DNA from: an uncultured Buttiauxella sp.
Lineage (GTDB): Bacteria > Pseudomonadota > Gammaproteobacteria > Enterobacterales > Enterobacteriaceae
Direction of reading: 5' to 3'
Assembly: GCA_946480445.1 (NCBI GenBank)
Contig: CAMLJN010000003.1
Coordinates: 62,001-126,000 of the forward strand
Length of the DNA stretch: 64,000 nucleotides
The notes below the pieces were generated by a model. The model was not told where the DNA came from, did not search any database, and was given only the letters and a program-made list of their open reading frames with translations. Shown in pieces: positions 20,987 to 31,986 of this stretch (positions are counted from its first letter, which is position 1; every line of letters begins with the position of its first letter). A program made the translations under genes and the position numbers.

Positions 20987-21964
20987 ATGGCATGCGGTGA
21001 GTTTTCCCTTATTGCCCGTTATTTTGATCGCGTAAGAAGTTCCCGTCGTGATGTTGAAACCGGTATTGGCGACGACTGTGCGCTGCTCACCGTCGCGGAC
21101 AAGCAGCTGCTGGCTATCAGCACCGATACGCTTGTCTCAGGTATTCACTTCCTTCCGGACATCGACCCGCGCGATCTGGGCTACAAAGCACTGGCTGTAA
21201 ACCTCAGCGATTTGGCCGCCATGGGCGCCGATCCCTGCTGGCTGACGCTGGCTATTACCCTCCCTGAAGTTGATGAAAGCTGGCTTGCCGCGTTCAGCGA
21301 CAGCCTGTTTGAACAGCTTGATTACTACGATATGCAGCTGATTGGCGGCGACACCACGCGCGGCCCGCTTTCTATGACGCTGGGTATTCACGGCATGGTG
21401 CCCGCAGGGCGCGCGCTTAAGCGTAGCGGCGCCCGTCCCGGCGACTGGATTTATGTTACCGGCACGCCTGGCGACAGCGCCGCGGGTCTGGCTATTTTGC
21501 AGGACCGGCTGAAGGTGCCGAACGCCCGGCAGGCGGAGTATCTGGTAAAACGCCATCTGCGGCCAAAGCCACGCGTTTTGCAAGGCCAGGCCCTGCGCGA
21601 TCTGGCGAGCAGCGCCATTGACCTGTCGGACGGCTTGATTTCCGATCTCGGCCATATCCTCACAGCCAGCGACTGCGGTGCCAGGATAAACCTTGATGCC
21701 CTGCCGTATTCCGAGGCGCTGCGTGAAAACGTCGAGCCTGAGCAGGCTCTGCGCTGGGCGCTTTCCGGAGGCGAAGATTACGAGCTATGCTTTACTGTGC
21801 CCGAGCTTAACCGTGGTGCGCTGGACGTTGCCATTGGCAATCTGGGCGTGCCCTTTACCTGTATCGGTCAGATTGGTCCCGCCTCAGAAGGCATTCAGTT
21901 CCTCATTGAGGGCACACCCGTTACCGTGGATTTAAAAGGATATGACCACTTTGCGTCGCTCTAA
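20987..21964 (+). CDS. thiL: Thiamine-monophosphate kinase ThiL
   Basis: A 325-residue kinase that phosphorylates thiamine monophosphate to the active diphosphate. It has the PurM/ThiL fold with GIGDDCALL near residue 27, the metal-binding [13 protein letters not shown] near residue 72 and GGDTTRG near residue 122. Its last 23 bases overlap pgpA, so the two are probably translationally coupled. Confidence 0.96.
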   Translation: MACGEFSLIARYFDRVRSSRRDVETGIGDDCALLTVADKQLLAISTDTLVSGIHFLPDIDPRDLGYKALAVNLSDLAAMGADPCWLTLAITLPEVDESWLAAFSDSLFEQLDYYDMQLIGGDTTRGPLSMTLGIHGMVPAGRALKRSGARPGDWIYVTGTPGDSAAGLAILQDRLKVPNARQAEYLVKRHLRPKPRVLQGQALRDLASSAIDLSDGLISDLGHILTASDCGARINLDALPYSEALRENVEPEQALRWALSGGEDYELCFTVPELNRGALDVAIGNLGVPFTCIGQIGPASEGIQFLIEGTPVTVDLKGYDHFASL

Positions 21965-22457
21965 AGACGTGGCGAAAAGCCGCCTGAACTTGCTTAATCC
22001 CTGGCATCTGTTGGCGACCGGATTTGGCAGTGGCTTAAGCCCCATTATGCCCGGAACGGCAGGATCGCTTGCCGCGATCCCGTTCTGGTACCTGATGACG
22101 TTTTTGCCCTGGCAGCTTTATTCGCTGGTGGTGATGCTCGGGATCTGTATCGGCGTTTATCTCTGCCACCAGACCGCGCGCGATATGGGCGTTCACGATC
22201 ACGGCAGTATCGTGTGGGACGAGTTTATCGGCATGTGGATCACGTTGATGGCGCTGCCGACCAACGACTGGCAATGGGTAGCCGCAGGTTTTGTTATCTT
22301 CCGTATTCTGGATATCTGGAAGCCCTGGCCGATCCGCTGGTTTGATCGCAATGTCCACGGTGGCATGGGCATCATGGTCGATGATATCGTCGCCGGCGTG
22401 TTTTCTGCCGGGATTATTTATCTGCTGGGTCATCAGTGGCCAATCGGGCTGATTTAG
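21942..22457 (+). CDS. pgpA: Phosphatidylglycerophosphatase A
   Basis: A 171-residue inner-membrane phosphatase that converts phosphatidylglycerophosphate to phosphatidylglycerol. The family motif [10 protein letters not shown] is near residue 90, and several hydrophobic segments are present. It overlaps thiL by 23 bp and ends the nrdR-ribD-ribE-nusB-thiL-pgpA run. A weak CT/GA-rich hairpin at about 22470-22512 separates it from convergent yajO. Confidence 0.95.
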   Translation: MTTLRRSKDVAKSRLNLLNPWHLLATGFGSGLSPIMPGTAGSLAAIPFWYLMTFLPWQLYSLVVMLGICIGVYLCHQTARDMGVHDHGSIVWDEFIGMWITLMALPTNDWQWVAAGFVIFRILDIWKPWPIRWFDRNVHGGMGIMVDDIVAGVFSAGIIYLLGHQWPIGLI

Positions 22458-22511
22458 ACAATTTTGCCGCTCGCCCCGCCCTCTTTGTGACAGGGAGAGG
22501 GAAGGGAGGGG

Positions 22512-23486
22512 CTATTTAAACCCTACCACCGGGTGCGGCTGATACGGCGTTTCCAGCTCGGCAATTTCTTCCGGTTCAAGCGTTAAATCTACAGCTTCCA
22601 GTAAATCATCCATTTGCTGTTCGCGAGATGTGCCGATAATCGGCGCGGCAACGCCTGGTTTGCTAAGCAGCCACGCCAGCGCCACCTGCGCGCGCGAAAC
22701 GCCCCGGTCTGCCGCAACGTTTGCCAGCCGTTCAGCAATCACCGCGTCATTATCAGCGCTTGTATCATAGAGCTGTTTGCCCACCTCATCGGAGACCGAG
22801 CGTGCCGTGGTGTCTCCCCATGGGCGGGTTAACTTACCGCGAGCTAGCGGGCTCCAGGGAAGGACCGCCACACCCTGCTTGTCGCACAGCGGCAGCATGC
22901 TTAACTCTTCTTCGCGATAGATCAGATTGTAGTGATTCTGCATGGTGACAAAACGCGCCCAGCCATTTTTATCCTGCAAAGCCAGGGCCCGGGCAAACTG
23001 CTCGCTGTGCATCGACGACGCGCCTATGTAGCGAGCTTTACCGGCTTTTACCACATCATTGAGGGCTTCGAGGGTTTCCTCGACAGGTGTGTTGTAATCC
23101 CAGCGGTGAATTTGTAGCAGGTCAACGTAATCGGTGTCCAGGCGGGTGAGGCTGTCATCAATTGAACGCAGGATCTGCGCGCGGGAAAGGCCTTCTGGCA
23201 GGTTGCCAACCTGATAATAAACTTTGGTGGCGATAACAACCTCTTCGCGACGGGCGAAATCTTTAAGTGCGCGGCCGACAATCTCTTCGCTGCTACCGTC
23301 CGAGTAGACGTTGGCGGTATCGAAGAAATTAATGCCGTTATCCAGCGCGTGCTTGATGATTGGGCGGCTGCTTTCTTCCGGGAGGGTCCAGGCATGTGCC
23401 CCGCGATCCGGCTCGCCGAAGGTCATACAGCCGAGACAAAGGCGGGATACCTGAAGGTCTGTTTGACCTAATTTGTTGTATTTCAT
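22512..23486 (-). CDS. yajO: Aldo/keto reductase-family protein YajO
   Basis: A 324-residue aldo/keto reductase. E. coli YajO is linked to conversion of ribulose 5-phosphate to deoxyxylulose 5-phosphate. The active-site region is NFFDTANVYSDGSSE (Tyr near residue 61) and IHRWDYN lies near residue 143. The start at 23486 (MKYNKLGQTDLQVS) matches the family; the frame runs 12 codons further without a ribosome site. It ends the xseB-ispA-dxs-yajO run. Confidence 0.94.
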   Translation of the reverse strand: MKYNKLGQTDLQVSRLCLGCMTFGEPDRGAHAWTLPEESSRPIIKHALDNGINFFDTANVYSDGSSEEIVGRALKDFARREEVVIATKVYYQVGNLPEGLSRAQILRSIDDSLTRLDTDYVDLLQIHRWDYNTPVEETLEALNDVVKAGKARYIGASSMHSEQFARALALQDKNGWARFVTMQNHYNLIYREEELSMLPLCDKQGVAVLPWSPLARGKLTRPWGDTTARSVSDEVGKQLYDTSADNDAVIAERLANVAADRGVSRAQVALAWLLSKPGVAAPIIGTSREQQMDDLLEAVDLTLEPEEIAELETPYQPHPVVGFK

Positions 23487-23543
23487 GGCGCCACACCTGC
23501 TATGTAGGGATTTCCTAAGCATAGCAGGTGTGGCGTTGGCGGA

Positions 23544-25406
23544 TTATTTAAGCCAGTCGCGGATTTTCGCTTCCATGCCTGCGGCATCAAGCCCGATGGC
23601 AGCTCGCGCTTCTTCCTGCGTGCCCTGAGGAATAAAGAAATCCGGCAGGCCAAGATTGAGCACCGGCACGGCTTTACGGTGTGCCATCAACACTTCGTTT
23701 ACGCCACTGCCCGCGCCGCCCATGATGGCGTTCTCTTCGATGGTCACCAGGGATTCGTGGCTTTGCGCAAGCTCCAGTATCAGGGTTTCATCCAGTGGCT
23801 TCACAAAGCGCATATCCACCAGAGTGGCATTCAACGATTCAGCCACGGTTGCCGCGTCTTCCAGCAGGGTACCGAAGTTCAGCAGGGCAATTTTTTCGCC
23901 CTGGCGTTTTTTCACGCCTTTACCTATGGCCAGGCACTCCAGGGGCTGGAGTTCGACGCCGGTGCCATTGCCGCGAGGATAACGAACCGCGCTTGGCCCC
24001 GCATTGTAGTGATAGCCCGTGTGCAGCATCTGGCGGCATTCATTCTCATCGCTCGGCGTCATGATGACCATGTCCGGCACGCAGCGCAGGAAGGAGAGAT
24101 CGAAGGCCCCCTGGTGGGTCTGCCCGTCAGCGCCAACGATGCCCGCGCGGTCGATGGCAAACAGCACCGGTAGCTTCTGGATCGCCACGTCATGAATAAC
24201 CTGATCGTAAGCGCGTTGAAGGAACGTCGAGTAAATAGCAACCACGGGTTTATAGCCGCCGATCGCAAGGCCTGCGGCGAAGGTCACCGCGTGCTGCTCG
24301 GCAATGGCCACGTCGAAATACTGCCGTGGATACTGGCGGGAAAACTCGACCATGCCAGAGCCTTCACGCATGGCAGGGGTCACGGCCATCAGTTTGTCGT
24401 CGTGGGCGGCAGTTTCGCACAGCCAGTTGCCGAATATTTTGGAATAGCTGGGTAGGCCACCCGCGCTTTTTGGCAGAGTACCGCTTAGCGGATCGAATTT
24501 TGGCACCGCATGGAAACTGATAGGATCTTTTTCCGCAGGCGCGTAGCCACGGCCTTTTTTGGTCATGACGTGCAGGAACTGCGGGCCGCTAAGGTCGCGC
24601 ATATTCTTCAGCGTATTAACCAGGCCCACGACGTCGTGCCCGTCAACGGGGCCGATATAGTTAAATCCCAGCTCTTCAAACAGCGTGCCCGGCACCACCA
24701 TGCCTTTAATATGTTCTTCGGTACGTTTGAGCAGCTCTTTAATAGGTGGTACGCCGGAGAAGACTTTTTTACCGCCTTCGCGCAGGCTTGAATAGAGCTT
24801 GCCGGAAAGCAGCTGAGCCAGATGATTATTGAGTGCACCGACGTTTTCAGAGATCGACATTTCATTGTCGTTGAGCACCACCAGCATATCCGGGCGAATA
24901 TCACCCGCATGATTCATGGCTTCAAAGGCCATACCGGCCGTGATGGCTCCATCGCCAATAACGCAGACCGTACGCCTGTCTTTGCCTTCTTTTCCCGCCG
25001 CTACGGCGATGCCGATGCCGGCGCTGATGGAGGTCGACGAATGGCCGACGCTCAGCACGTCGTATTCACTCTCCGCACGCCATGGGAAAGGATGCAGGCC
25101 GCCTTTCTGGCGGATAGTGCCAATTTTATCGCGACGGCCGGTCAGGATTTTATGCGGATAGGCCTGGTGGCCCACATCCCAGATTAGGCGGTCGAAAGGC
25201 GTGTTGTAGACATAGTGCAGCGCCACGGTCAGTTCTACCGTGCCAAGCCCGGAGGCAAAGTGCCCGCTGGAGCGACTCACGCTGTCGAGCAGGTAACGAC
25301 GCAGTTCGTCACACAGCTTCGGCAAGCTCTCTTTGGGCAGCAGGCGCAGCTCCGGGGTAGAGTCTACCAGCGCCAGGGTCGGGTATTTGGCAATATCAAA
25401 GCTCAT
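23544..25406 (-). CDS. dxs: 1-deoxy-D-xylulose-5-phosphate synthase
   Basis: A 620-residue thiamine-diphosphate enzyme that condenses pyruvate and glyceraldehyde 3-phosphate, the first and rate-limiting step of the MEP isoprenoid pathway. The ThDP-binding motif [18 protein letters not shown] lies near residue 152, and the transketolase-type pyrimidine domain has [15 protein letters not shown] near residue 365. It is followed by yajO and preceded by ispA, whose product uses isoprenoid precursors. Confidence 0.98.
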   Translation of the reverse strand: MSFDIAKYPTLALVDSTPELRLLPKESLPKLCDELRRYLLDSVSRSSGHFASGLGTVELTVALHYVYNTPFDRLIWDVGHQAYPHKILTGRRDKIGTIRQKGGLHPFPWRAESEYDVLSVGHSSTSISAGIGIAVAAGKEGKDRRTVCVIGDGAITAGMAFEAMNHAGDIRPDMLVVLNDNEMSISENVGALNNHLAQLLSGKLYSSLREGGKKVFSGVPPIKELLKRTEEHIKGMVVPGTLFEELGFNYIGPVDGHDVVGLVNTLKNMRDLSGPQFLHVMTKKGRGYAPAEKDPISFHAVPKFDPLSGTLPKSAGGLPSYSKIFGNWLCETAAHDDKLMAVTPAMREGSGMVEFSRQYPRQYFDVAIAEQHAVTFAAGLAIGGYKPVVAIYSTFLQRAYDQVIHDVAIQKLPVLFAIDRAGIVGADGQTHQGAFDLSFLRCVPDMVIMTPSDENECRQMLHTGYHYNAGPSAVRYPRGNGTGVELQPLECLAIGKGVKKRQGEKIALLNFGTLLEDAATVAESLNATLVDMRFVKPLDETLILELAQSHESLVTIEENAIMGGAGSGVNEVLMAHRKAVPVLNLGLPDFFIPQGTQEEARAAIGLDAAGMEAKIRDWLK

Positions 25407-25436
25407 TAAATTAGAAACTCGTCGTGGTGTTATAAA

Positions 25437-26336
25437 TTATTTATCACGTTGGATGATATAGCTCGCTAACGCTTCCAGCGTCGTGGTATCTAACGACTGG
25501 TGAGCCAGGCCTTCCAGCGCACGGAGAGACTCCTGATAGAGATCCCACGCCTTGGCTTTGGCCTTTTCCAGCCCAAGCAGCGCCGGATAAGTGCTTTTAC
25601 CCAGCTGCTGATCGGCGCCCTGACGCTTACCCAGCGTCGCGGTATCACCAATTACGTCGAGAATATCGTCCTGCACCTGGAAGGCGAGGCCGATACATTC
25701 GGCATAGCGATCGAGCAGCGGCAGAGCATTTTTCCCGGCAGCCCCTGCGCTTAATGCGCCAAGACGTACGGCGGAGCGAATCAGTGCTCCGGTTTTATGA
25801 CGATGAATCCTTTCGAGTTCTTCAAGCGTGACCTGTTTGCCCTCGGCCTCCATATCCAGTGCCTGACCGCCACACATACCAGCCACGCCGCTGGCGTAAG
25901 CCAGCTCTTTGACCATCGCCAGGCGATCTTCGATCGTCACACCGGGCATTGGGGCATCACTGAGTATAGAAAATGCCAGCGTTTGCAGGGCGTCTCCGGC
26001 AAGAATTGCACTGGCCTCGCCAAATTTAATGTGGCAAGTCGGCTGTCCACGGCGCAGATCGTCATCGTCCATGGCGGGCAGATCGTCGTGGATCAGTGAA
26101 TAGGCATGAATGCACTCCACGGCAGCGGCAGGGGCATCCAGTGCCACTTCATCTACGCCAAACATATTTCCGGTGGCATAGACCAGAAAAGGGCGCAGGC
26201 GTTTACCGCCTAATAGTGCGCCATAGTGCATCGCCTCCACCAGAGGAGTGTTCTGAAACGGCAGCGGCGATAAAAAGCGCAGCAGGGCGGCGTTGGCTCG
26301 CCCGGCATGAGCCTCTAGTTCCTGATGTAAATCCAT
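25437..26336 (-). CDS. ispA: Farnesyl diphosphate synthase IspA
   Basis: A 299-residue prenyltransferase that makes geranyl and farnesyl diphosphate. The two aspartate-rich motifs are visible: DDLPAMDDDDLRRG near residue 84 and FQVQDDILD near residue 220. It begins 2 bp after the xseB stop, so it is translationally linked to xseB, and lies 30 bp before dxs. Confidence 0.97.
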   Translation of the reverse strand: MDLHQELEAHAGRANAALLRFLSPLPFQNTPLVEAMHYGALLGGKRLRPFLVYATGNMFGVDEVALDAPAAAVECIHAYSLIHDDLPAMDDDDLRRGQPTCHIKFGEASAILAGDALQTLAFSILSDAPMPGVTIEDRLAMVKELAYASGVAGMCGGQALDMEAEGKQVTLEELERIHRHKTGALIRSAVRLGALSAGAAGKNALPLLDRYAECIGLAFQVQDDILDVIGDTATLGKRQGADQQLGKSTYPALLGLEKAKAKAWDLYQESLRALEGLAHQSLDTTTLEALASYIIQRDK

Positions 26337-26338
26337 TT

Positions 26339-26581
26339 TTACTCGGCGTCCGGCGTGAAAGGCGTAAGGGGCGCGTCTTCGTTTTCGCTCAGCAGGATCT
26401 GCACGCGTTGTTCAGCCTGCTGGAGTTTCACCTGGCCCTGGCGGGCCAGCTGCACACCGCGTTCAAATTCATTTAACGCGTCTTCCAGCGGCAGCTCGCC
26501 GCCTTCCAGGCGGGTGACAATTTGCTCGAGTTCCACAAGCGCGGTTTCAAAGCTGGCAGGGACTGCGGTTTTTTTTGGCAT
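26339..26581 (-). CDS. xseB: Exodeoxyribonuclease VII small subunit
   Basis: An 80-residue helical subunit of exonuclease VII, which degrades single-stranded DNA with XseA. The start at 26581 ([15 protein letters not shown]) gives the length of E. coli XseB; the upstream in-frame ATG at 26620 is not conserved. The family signature [16 protein letters not shown] lies near residue 34. First gene of the xseB-ispA-dxs-yajO run, divergent from thiI. Confidence 0.95.
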   Translation of the reverse strand: MPKKTAVPASFETALVELEQIVTRLEGGELPLEDALNEFERGVQLARQGQVKLQQAEQRVQILLSENEDAPLTPFTPDAE

Positions 26582-26795
26582 AGTGAATATCTGACTCTGA
26601 TAATTGTGCAACGTCGCCATGGTAGCGGACTTAATCGGATTAGCAAGTAAGCAAGTATGGGCATGTCGGTTACCAGGCGTTAGTGATATACTTTTGCGCC
26701 TCGGATGCAGCTGCGTACTCGCTTTTGCAAGTCTTTAAGTCTTCCAGCCCGCATGATTCGACTCATGCCCGGCTCACCAACAAATCATGAGCGCC

Positions 26796-28244
26796 ATGAA
26801 GTTTATCATTAAATTGTTCCCGGAAATCACCATCAAGAGTCAATCTGTGCGCATACGCTTTATTAAGATGCTCACCGGCAACATTCGTAACGTTTTAAAG
26901 CACTATGATGAAGATCTGGCGGTCGTCCGCCACTGGGACAATATCGAGGTTCGCGCCAAAGATGAAGGCCAGCGTATCGCCATCCGTGAAGCGCTAACGC
27001 GTATTCCCGGTATCCACCACATTCTTGAAGTCGAAGATGTGCCCTTTACCGATATGCACAACATCTTTGAGCAGGCGCTGGAGCTTTATCGCGACCAGCT
27101 GGAAGGCAAAACCTTCTGCGTGCGTGTAAAGCGTCGGGGTAAGCATGAGTTTAGTTCTATTGAGGTAGAACGCTATGTTGGCGGCGGCCTTAACCAGCAT
27201 ATTGAAAGCGCGCGCGTGAAACTGACCCACCCGGAAGTGACGGTCAATCTGGAAATTGAAAACGATCGTCTGCTGCTGGTGAAAGGCCGCTATGAAGGTA
27301 TCGGCGGTTTCCCGATCGGCACTCAGGAAGACGTGCTGTCGCTGATCTCCGGCGGTTTTGACTCCGGCGTTTCCAGCTATATGCTGATGCGTCGCGGCTG
27401 CCGTGTGCACTACTGCTTCTTTAATCTCGGCGGTGCCGCGCATGAAATCGGCGTTAAGCAGGTAGCCCACTATCTGTGGAATCGTTTTGGCAGCTCCCAC
27501 CGCGTACGCTTCGTTGCCATCAACTTTGAGCCGGTAGTGGGTGAAATCCTCGAGAAGGTTGAAGACGGGCAGATGGGCGTGGTGCTCAAACGTATGTTTG
27601 TGCGTGCGGCGTCTAAAGTTGCCGAACGTTACGGCGTGCAGGCGCTGGTTACTGGTGAAGCGCTGGGCCAGGTCTCCAGCCAGACGCTGACCAACCTGCG
27701 CCTTATCGACAACGTGTCTGATACGCTGATCCTGCGCCCGCTTATTTCCCACGATAAAGAACACATTATCGATCTGGCCCGTGAAATTGGTACTGCGGAC
27801 TTCGCCCGTACCATGCCGGAATACTGCGGGGTGATTTCAAAAAGCCCGACCGTGAAGGCGGTGAAGGCGAAGATCGAGGCGGAAGAGGCCAATTTCGATT
27901 TCTCGATTCTCGATAAAGTGGTGGAAGAAGCCACCAATATTGATATTCGCGATATTGCGACGCAGAGCAAAGAAGTTGTCACCGAGGTAGAAACGGTCGG
28001 CGCGTTCGGTCCAAACGATGTGCTGCTGGATATCCGTTCTATTGATGAACAGGACGAGAAGCCGTTCAAACAGGAAGGCGTGGAAGTGGCTTCGCTGCCG
28101 TTCTACAAGCTGAGCACGAAGTTTGGCGATCTCGACCAGAGCAAAACCTATCTGCTGTGGTGTGAACGCGGCGTAATGAGCCGCCTGCAGGCGCTGTATC
28201 TGCGTGAGCAAGGGTTTAATAACGTGAAGGTTTATCGCGCTTAA
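26796..28244 (+). CDS. thiI: tRNA 4-thiouridine synthase / thiazole sulfur carrier ThiI
   Basis: A 482-residue enzyme that makes 4-thiouridine at tRNA position 8 and supplies sulfur for the thiazole of thiamine. It has a THUMP RNA-binding domain (about residues 60-165), a PP-loop ATPase domain with [15 protein letters not shown] near residue 180 and a C-terminal rhodanese domain with the active cysteine in [10 protein letters not shown] near residue 456. I chose ATG 26796 over the in-frame ATG at 26787 because it matches the conserved [10 protein letters not shown] terminus. Confidence 0.95.
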   Translation: MKFIIKLFPEITIKSQSVRIRFIKMLTGNIRNVLKHYDEDLAVVRHWDNIEVRAKDEGQRIAIREALTRIPGIHHILEVEDVPFTDMHNIFEQALELYRDQLEGKTFCVRVKRRGKHEFSSIEVERYVGGGLNQHIESARVKLTHPEVTVNLEIENDRLLLVKGRYEGIGGFPIGTQEDVLSLISGGFDSGVSSYMLMRRGCRVHYCFFNLGGAAHEIGVKQVAHYLWNRFGSSHRVRFVAINFEPVVGEILEKVEDGQMGVVLKRMFVRAASKVAERYGVQALVTGEALGQVSSQTLTNLRLIDNVSDTLILRPLISHDKEHIIDLAREIGTADFARTMPEYCGVISKSPTVKAVKAKIEAEEANFDFSILDKVVEEATNIDIRDIATQSKEVVTEVETVGAFGPNDVLLDIRSIDEQDEKPFKQEGVEVASLPFYKLSTKFGDLDQSKTYLLWCERGVMSRLQALYLREQGFNNVKVYRA

Positions 28245-28325
28245 GGTTTACATATCCTCTCACGGGTACGTATATGTCGGTGATAGGGTTGTAAAGATAA
28301 TCCAATATTATTGAGTGCTCTGCAG

Positions 28326-28368
28326 CTCAGCCCCCTTTGCCACCGTCCTGATGGTAACGAGGGCTGAG
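28326..28368. terminator. Hairpin downstream of thiI
   Basis: The arms CTCAGCCC and GGGCTGAG enclose an inner ACCGTC/GATGGT stem. There is no T-run on either side, so termination is uncertain. It lies between convergent thiI and the lipoprotein gene. Confidence 0.4.
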
Positions 28369-28415
28369 TGAAAAATTCAGCTATCCGACCAGGCAAAATT
28401 GTCAACGCTCCATCG

Positions 28416-29186
28416 CTATTTCAAAGACAGAAGCTTTTCGTAATCCGGTTCGATATGGCGCACATCTTCACTACTGCCATCCGGGTAGGTGGCCCTGATC
28501 TTCCCCGGCGGTGGATTAGGGCTTTCAAGCGTGACTACTTTATTCATATGGATAACGGGCTCTATCATTATTTTTTGCGTATCCCGGAGTCTGTAACGTC
28601 TGCTCCATTTTTGATGTTTAGTTTCACCACCAAATAATTCCAGGGAAGTTTCTTTAAATAAGTGGTTTATAAAGATCTCTGGGAAAAAATCATATTGAAT
28701 ATGAAGATCACCGCTGGCATCTTTAGCCTTTCCGGTACCGTAGCCGTCGCTAAGCCCGTAATCATCAAAATCAAAGATGTAATTAGTCGCGATAGTCTCC
28801 TTTCCTTTTACCAGGGGATGGTCATCCATAATTTTAAAACTGACCCGGAGGGAATTAAGCTGCCACTGACATGACCCACCGCCATCAATTGCGATGCGGG
28901 TTTGCCAGAGATTGCTGTTGCCCTGCTGGCTAAGAGGTTGCTCAAAATTGTTATAGCCGGGAATATCATGGGGTTCACTACTGGAGTTATAGCGAACGGT
29001 TTTACACTGATGTGAACGGTATACAACCTCCATGGGAAGCAGGGTGATGTCCGCCGGAACGCTGAAAGCTATTGTCACCCATTTCGCGTCCGGAGGAGGT
29101 GTTAAGGAACGGTCAGTGCGGTCACCGCAGCCGTAAAGGAAGATGACGAGTGGCAGTAACGCCGCAGGTTTATTTTTATAATTCAA
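28416..29186 (-). CDS. Lipoprotein, probable immunity protein to the adjacent lipase toxin
   Basis: I place the start at the TTG at 29186, because a strong GGAGG lies six bases before it and it gives a compact lipoprotein signal, MNYKNKPAALLPLVIFLYGC, with the acylated cysteine at residue 20. The product has 256 residues. An ATG at 29225 in frame would put charged residues before the signal and has no ribosome site. The gene overlaps the end of the lipase gene by 11 bp. Periplasmic lipoproteins of this kind neutralise type VI secretion phospholipases in known pairs (Tli proteins). The role here is inferred from position and signal; the rest of the sequence is not recognised. Confidence 0.7.
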   Translation of the reverse strand: MNYKNKPAALLPLVIFLYGCGDRTDRSLTPPPDAKWVTIAFSVPADITLLPMEVVYRSHQCKTVRYNSSSEPHDIPGYNNFEQPLSQQGNSNLWQTRIAIDGGGSCQWQLNSLRVSFKIMDDHPLVKGKETIATNYIFDFDDYGLSDGYGTGKAKDASGDLHIQYDFFPEIFINHLFKETSLELFGGETKHQKWSRRYRLRDTQKIMIEPVIHMNKVVTLESPNPPPGKIRATYPDGSSEDVRHIEPDYEKLLSLK

Positions 29187-31233
29187 CTTCTTCCTCCGTA
29201 ACGGCCGCAAAGCGAAGCAGTGCATTTCTGCCGGTTTCTTTTGCCTGAGTCCGGCTCAGCGCGGCCGGTAGCATATTCTGGAGCGCGAGAAACCGCTCGT
29301 TTCGCTGAACTTCATCCTGATTGCAGTGACCTGCCCCCCTTCCATTTTTAACCACCAGTCTGAAACGCTCACGCGCTTCCTTTCTGCTCATTCTAAGGCT
29401 CGGGTTCGCCAGTTCCAGGAGCTGGTTATGAATGTAGGGTAGGTAACGGTGTGCCATGGAATGACTCAAAGGGTTAGTGGGAAGGCCATTCAGATCGGGG
29501 TTGGTGTTTTTAGGAAAGGTTTTTTCCAGCTCGGTGCTTTCCAGGCATTGGATAAATTTTGCCTGGTGTTCCCCGGTTGCTTTCAGGCATTCATCGTTGA
29601 GCGAAGGTACGAGATAAAGTTTTGCATTTGTGGGGATTCGGTAAGACACAATGCCTGGCGCCGGGTTAGTGCGGCCACCACCGCCTATCCACGGCATATT
29701 TTGCTTGCGGTAATGCACCACATACTGCTGGGCCTGTAAAAAAATCACTGTATTACCATGATGCCAGTACGGATCTTTCTTAAGTTGAATTCCCAGCTGC
29801 AGTTCCAACTGTTTTTGCCAGAGTGATACGGACAGACCTGATATGGATACCGCCAGCCAGTTAAACCCAAGCTTAGTCCCCAGCGGCCCCAGCTTCTGAT
29901 AGAGAAGATTATCCATATCCGCTTCCAGCGGAACCTGCGGCACGGTGTCGTTATCATTAATATGGCGGTAGTGGGTAACACTGTGCAGAAACTGAACCGC
30001 CGAGCGGGTGAAAGTCCTTGGCATCCCGTAGGTATAAAGTACGGGATGCGCATCCTTCATTTCAGCGGCATAGAGCAATGCAAGAGCTCCCCCCAGGCTA
30101 TGGCCGCAGATAAAAAGTCTTTTTGAACCAATGGCTAATAAGTTCTTAACAGTCTTAAATTCCTTATCAAACTTCAGCTTTGCCAGTTGATAAGCCTCCA
30201 GAAATCCACCGTGAACATTGCCTGTACCCGCCTGCTCCGGCAGGCATTTCTTCGGTCCAAAAGAAGCATCTGTCAGGGCATTTAAAAGGCTATCCGTTCC
30301 GCACCAGGCAACCAGCACATGGGCACCACATTCCACTGTAAACAGGCGGGTGTCGCCTTCAGGATCTATCCCTTGTCCGGTATTGAGATAGACAGGATCC
30401 AGATAGCGTTCCCGGAAAGGTACATCGACGGCCAGCGAGTGAAAATAGGACGGGTATTCGGCAAACTGCGGGATAGTGGAGAGATCCTGGCATTTATGCC
30501 GGAAAAAATTCGCAATGGTGCTGTTCTTAACCTCAGTTGAATAGACAAGGTTCGCCATAATGCCGAGGTTAAGACCGTTGGCAAGGTCATAGTCTTTTGT
30601 ATCGTGTAGCGCCAGCACCCACGCCCTGAACGGGCAGATTTCAATCACATGTCTTAGATCCAGTTCTTCCCGCCCGATTTCAGTTCCTTTCAGGGAGCGC
30701 TCTGGTGGAAAGTGAAACTCAGGTGGTTCCGGTCCATCCCAACCTTCAATGTGTGGCAACTGGTCGCAGAGTTCTCCAATGGTCACGTAGTGATGCGTAT
30801 AACCAGCCGCTTCGGTTTTTTTCTGTACGTCCGAGCGCCAGTTTTTGTCTCGCATTTCCCTGTGTAAAGCGTTATTGCTTACGGGCTGACTGTTCGGATT
30901 ACGCTGAACGCCGAGTGGCCGTTTTTCCATTTCATCAGCCAGTTGCTGCCCATTAACCTTTACGCTGACAGTCACCCAGTAAAGCTGCTCGAATCTGACC
31001 AGTCCCTGATCGTTGGTAATCCCCGCGGGTGGATGAGGTGGTGGCGTGGGATTTGAGTGCTCTTTCAACGGCTGGTACTCCAGCTTTACGTTCAGTCCCG
31101 AGACGGGGTTATTGTTCTCGTCCACAAACTGAAGCTCCAGCCAGTAGCTTTTCTGCGGGCCGCAGTAGGCTACTGGAGATTTTGAATTAATGCTGGTATA
31201 GGCGGTATAACATCCCTTGTTTTTCAGTGACAT
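29176..31233 (-). CDS. Class 3 lipase-domain protein, candidate type VI secretion effector
   Basis: A 685-residue protein without a signal peptide. Residues about 25-95 look like an Ig/transthyretin-like module (PVSGLNVKLEYQ). The lipase domain spans about 200-510: GHSLGG at 377-382 with Ser379 as nucleophile, the aspartate in NDNDTVPQVP near 429, and a candidate histidine in WHHGNT near 502. This triad layout fits class 3 lipases, including Tle2-like phospholipases such as Vibrio TseL. No VgrG, Hcp or PAAR gene is in the window, so delivery would need a type VI system elsewhere. It is inserted between thiI and yajL, which are neighbours in E. coli, and its composition is more AT-rich than the flanks. 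Confidence 0.75.
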   Translation of the reverse strand: MSLKNKGCYTAYTSINSKSPVAYCGPQKSYWLELQFVDENNNPVSGLNVKLEYQPLKEHSNPTPPPHPPAGITNDQGLVRFEQLYWVTVSVKVNGQQLADEMEKRPLGVQRNPNSQPVSNNALHREMRDKNWRSDVQKKTEAAGYTHHYVTIGELCDQLPHIEGWDGPEPPEFHFPPERSLKGTEIGREELDLRHVIEICPFRAWVLALHDTKDYDLANGLNLGIMANLVYSTEVKNSTIANFFRHKCQDLSTIPQFAEYPSYFHSLAVDVPFRERYLDPVYLNTGQGIDPEGDTRLFTVECGAHVLVAWCGTDSLLNALTDASFGPKKCLPEQAGTGNVHGGFLEAYQLAKLKFDKEFKTVKNLLAIGSKRLFICGHSLGGALALLYAAEMKDAHPVLYTYGMPRTFTRSAVQFLHSVTHYRHINDNDTVPQVPLEADMDNLLYQKLGPLGTKLGFNWLAVSISGLSVSLWQKQLELQLGIQLKKDPYWHHGNTVIFLQAQQYVVHYRKQNMPWIGGGGRTNPAPGIVSYRIPTNAKLYLVPSLNDECLKATGEHQAKFIQCLESTELEKTFPKNTNPDLNGLPTNPLSHSMAHRYLPYIHNQLLELANPSLRMSRKEARERFRLVVKNGRGAGHCNQDEVQRNERFLALQNMLPAALSRTQAKETGRNALLRFAAVTEEEVEL

Positions 31234-31392
31234 GAAACATAATTCCCTTTATATAACATGGTTAAATATTTGCCATAATACCTCACCCAGTATTTCACCG
31301 TCTCTACCGATGCTAACTAAATGTAATATTTGTGAAAGGCAGCCTGTATCCAGGCGTTATTAATCCTTAAGTGAAGAGTTGACAGGAATACT

Positions 31393-31986
31393 TCAGTAAT
31401 CCCGGTAGCTATAAATTCCTGCGGCCATCACCAGCTGCTGTGACACTTCATGGGCTTTCTCGCGCCCGACCAGCAAATCAATCATCTTCAAAGCAAAATC
31501 AATCGCTGTGCCCGGCCCCTGGCTGGTCAGCAAATTAACCCTTGGGTCCCAGACCACGCGTTTATCCTGCCACTGATCTTCCGGGATGGTTTCTTTCAGC
31601 CCCGGATAACCGGTCATATTGCCAATCGGGAAAATACCATGAGGGACTAAAACGGTGCCCGCCGCGGCACATATTGCGGCCACAATGCGTCCGGAAAGAT
31701 GGAACTGGCGCACGGTTTCAACCAGCAGCGGGCTGTCGCGGAAGCATTCTGCGCCCTTGAGCCCGCCGGGTAAGACGATGATGTCGAACTCCCCGTCGGC
31801 AACCTCGACCAGCGGCGCATCGGCGAGCAGTTTTACCCCGCGTGAGCAGGTGACGGCCAGTTCGCCGCTGCTTGCAACGCTTGCCGTAGTGACCTTAATG
31901 CCGCCACGCACCAGTAAATCAATGGTGGTCACGGCCTCCATTTCTTCAGTCCCAGGTGCCAGACAGACCAGAGCTTGAGCGCTCAT
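31393..31986 (-). CDS. yajL: DJ-1 family protein YajL
   Basis: A 197-residue DJ-1/PfpI-family protein, the E. coli counterpart of human DJ-1, reported as a chaperone and protein deglycase. The reactive cysteine lies in [11 protein letters not shown] near residue 107. Its first 41 bases overlap the end of panE, so the genes are coupled. Confidence 0.94.
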   Translation of the reverse strand: MSAQALVCLAPGTEEMEAVTTIDLLVRGGIKVTTASVASSGELAVTCSRGVKLLADAPLVEVADGEFDIIVLPGGLKGAECFRDSPLLVETVRQFHLSGRIVAAICAAAGTVLVPHGIFPIGNMTGYPGLKETIPEDQWQDKRVVWDPRVNLLTSQGPGTAIDFALKMIDLLVGREKAHEVSQQLVMAAGIYSYRDY

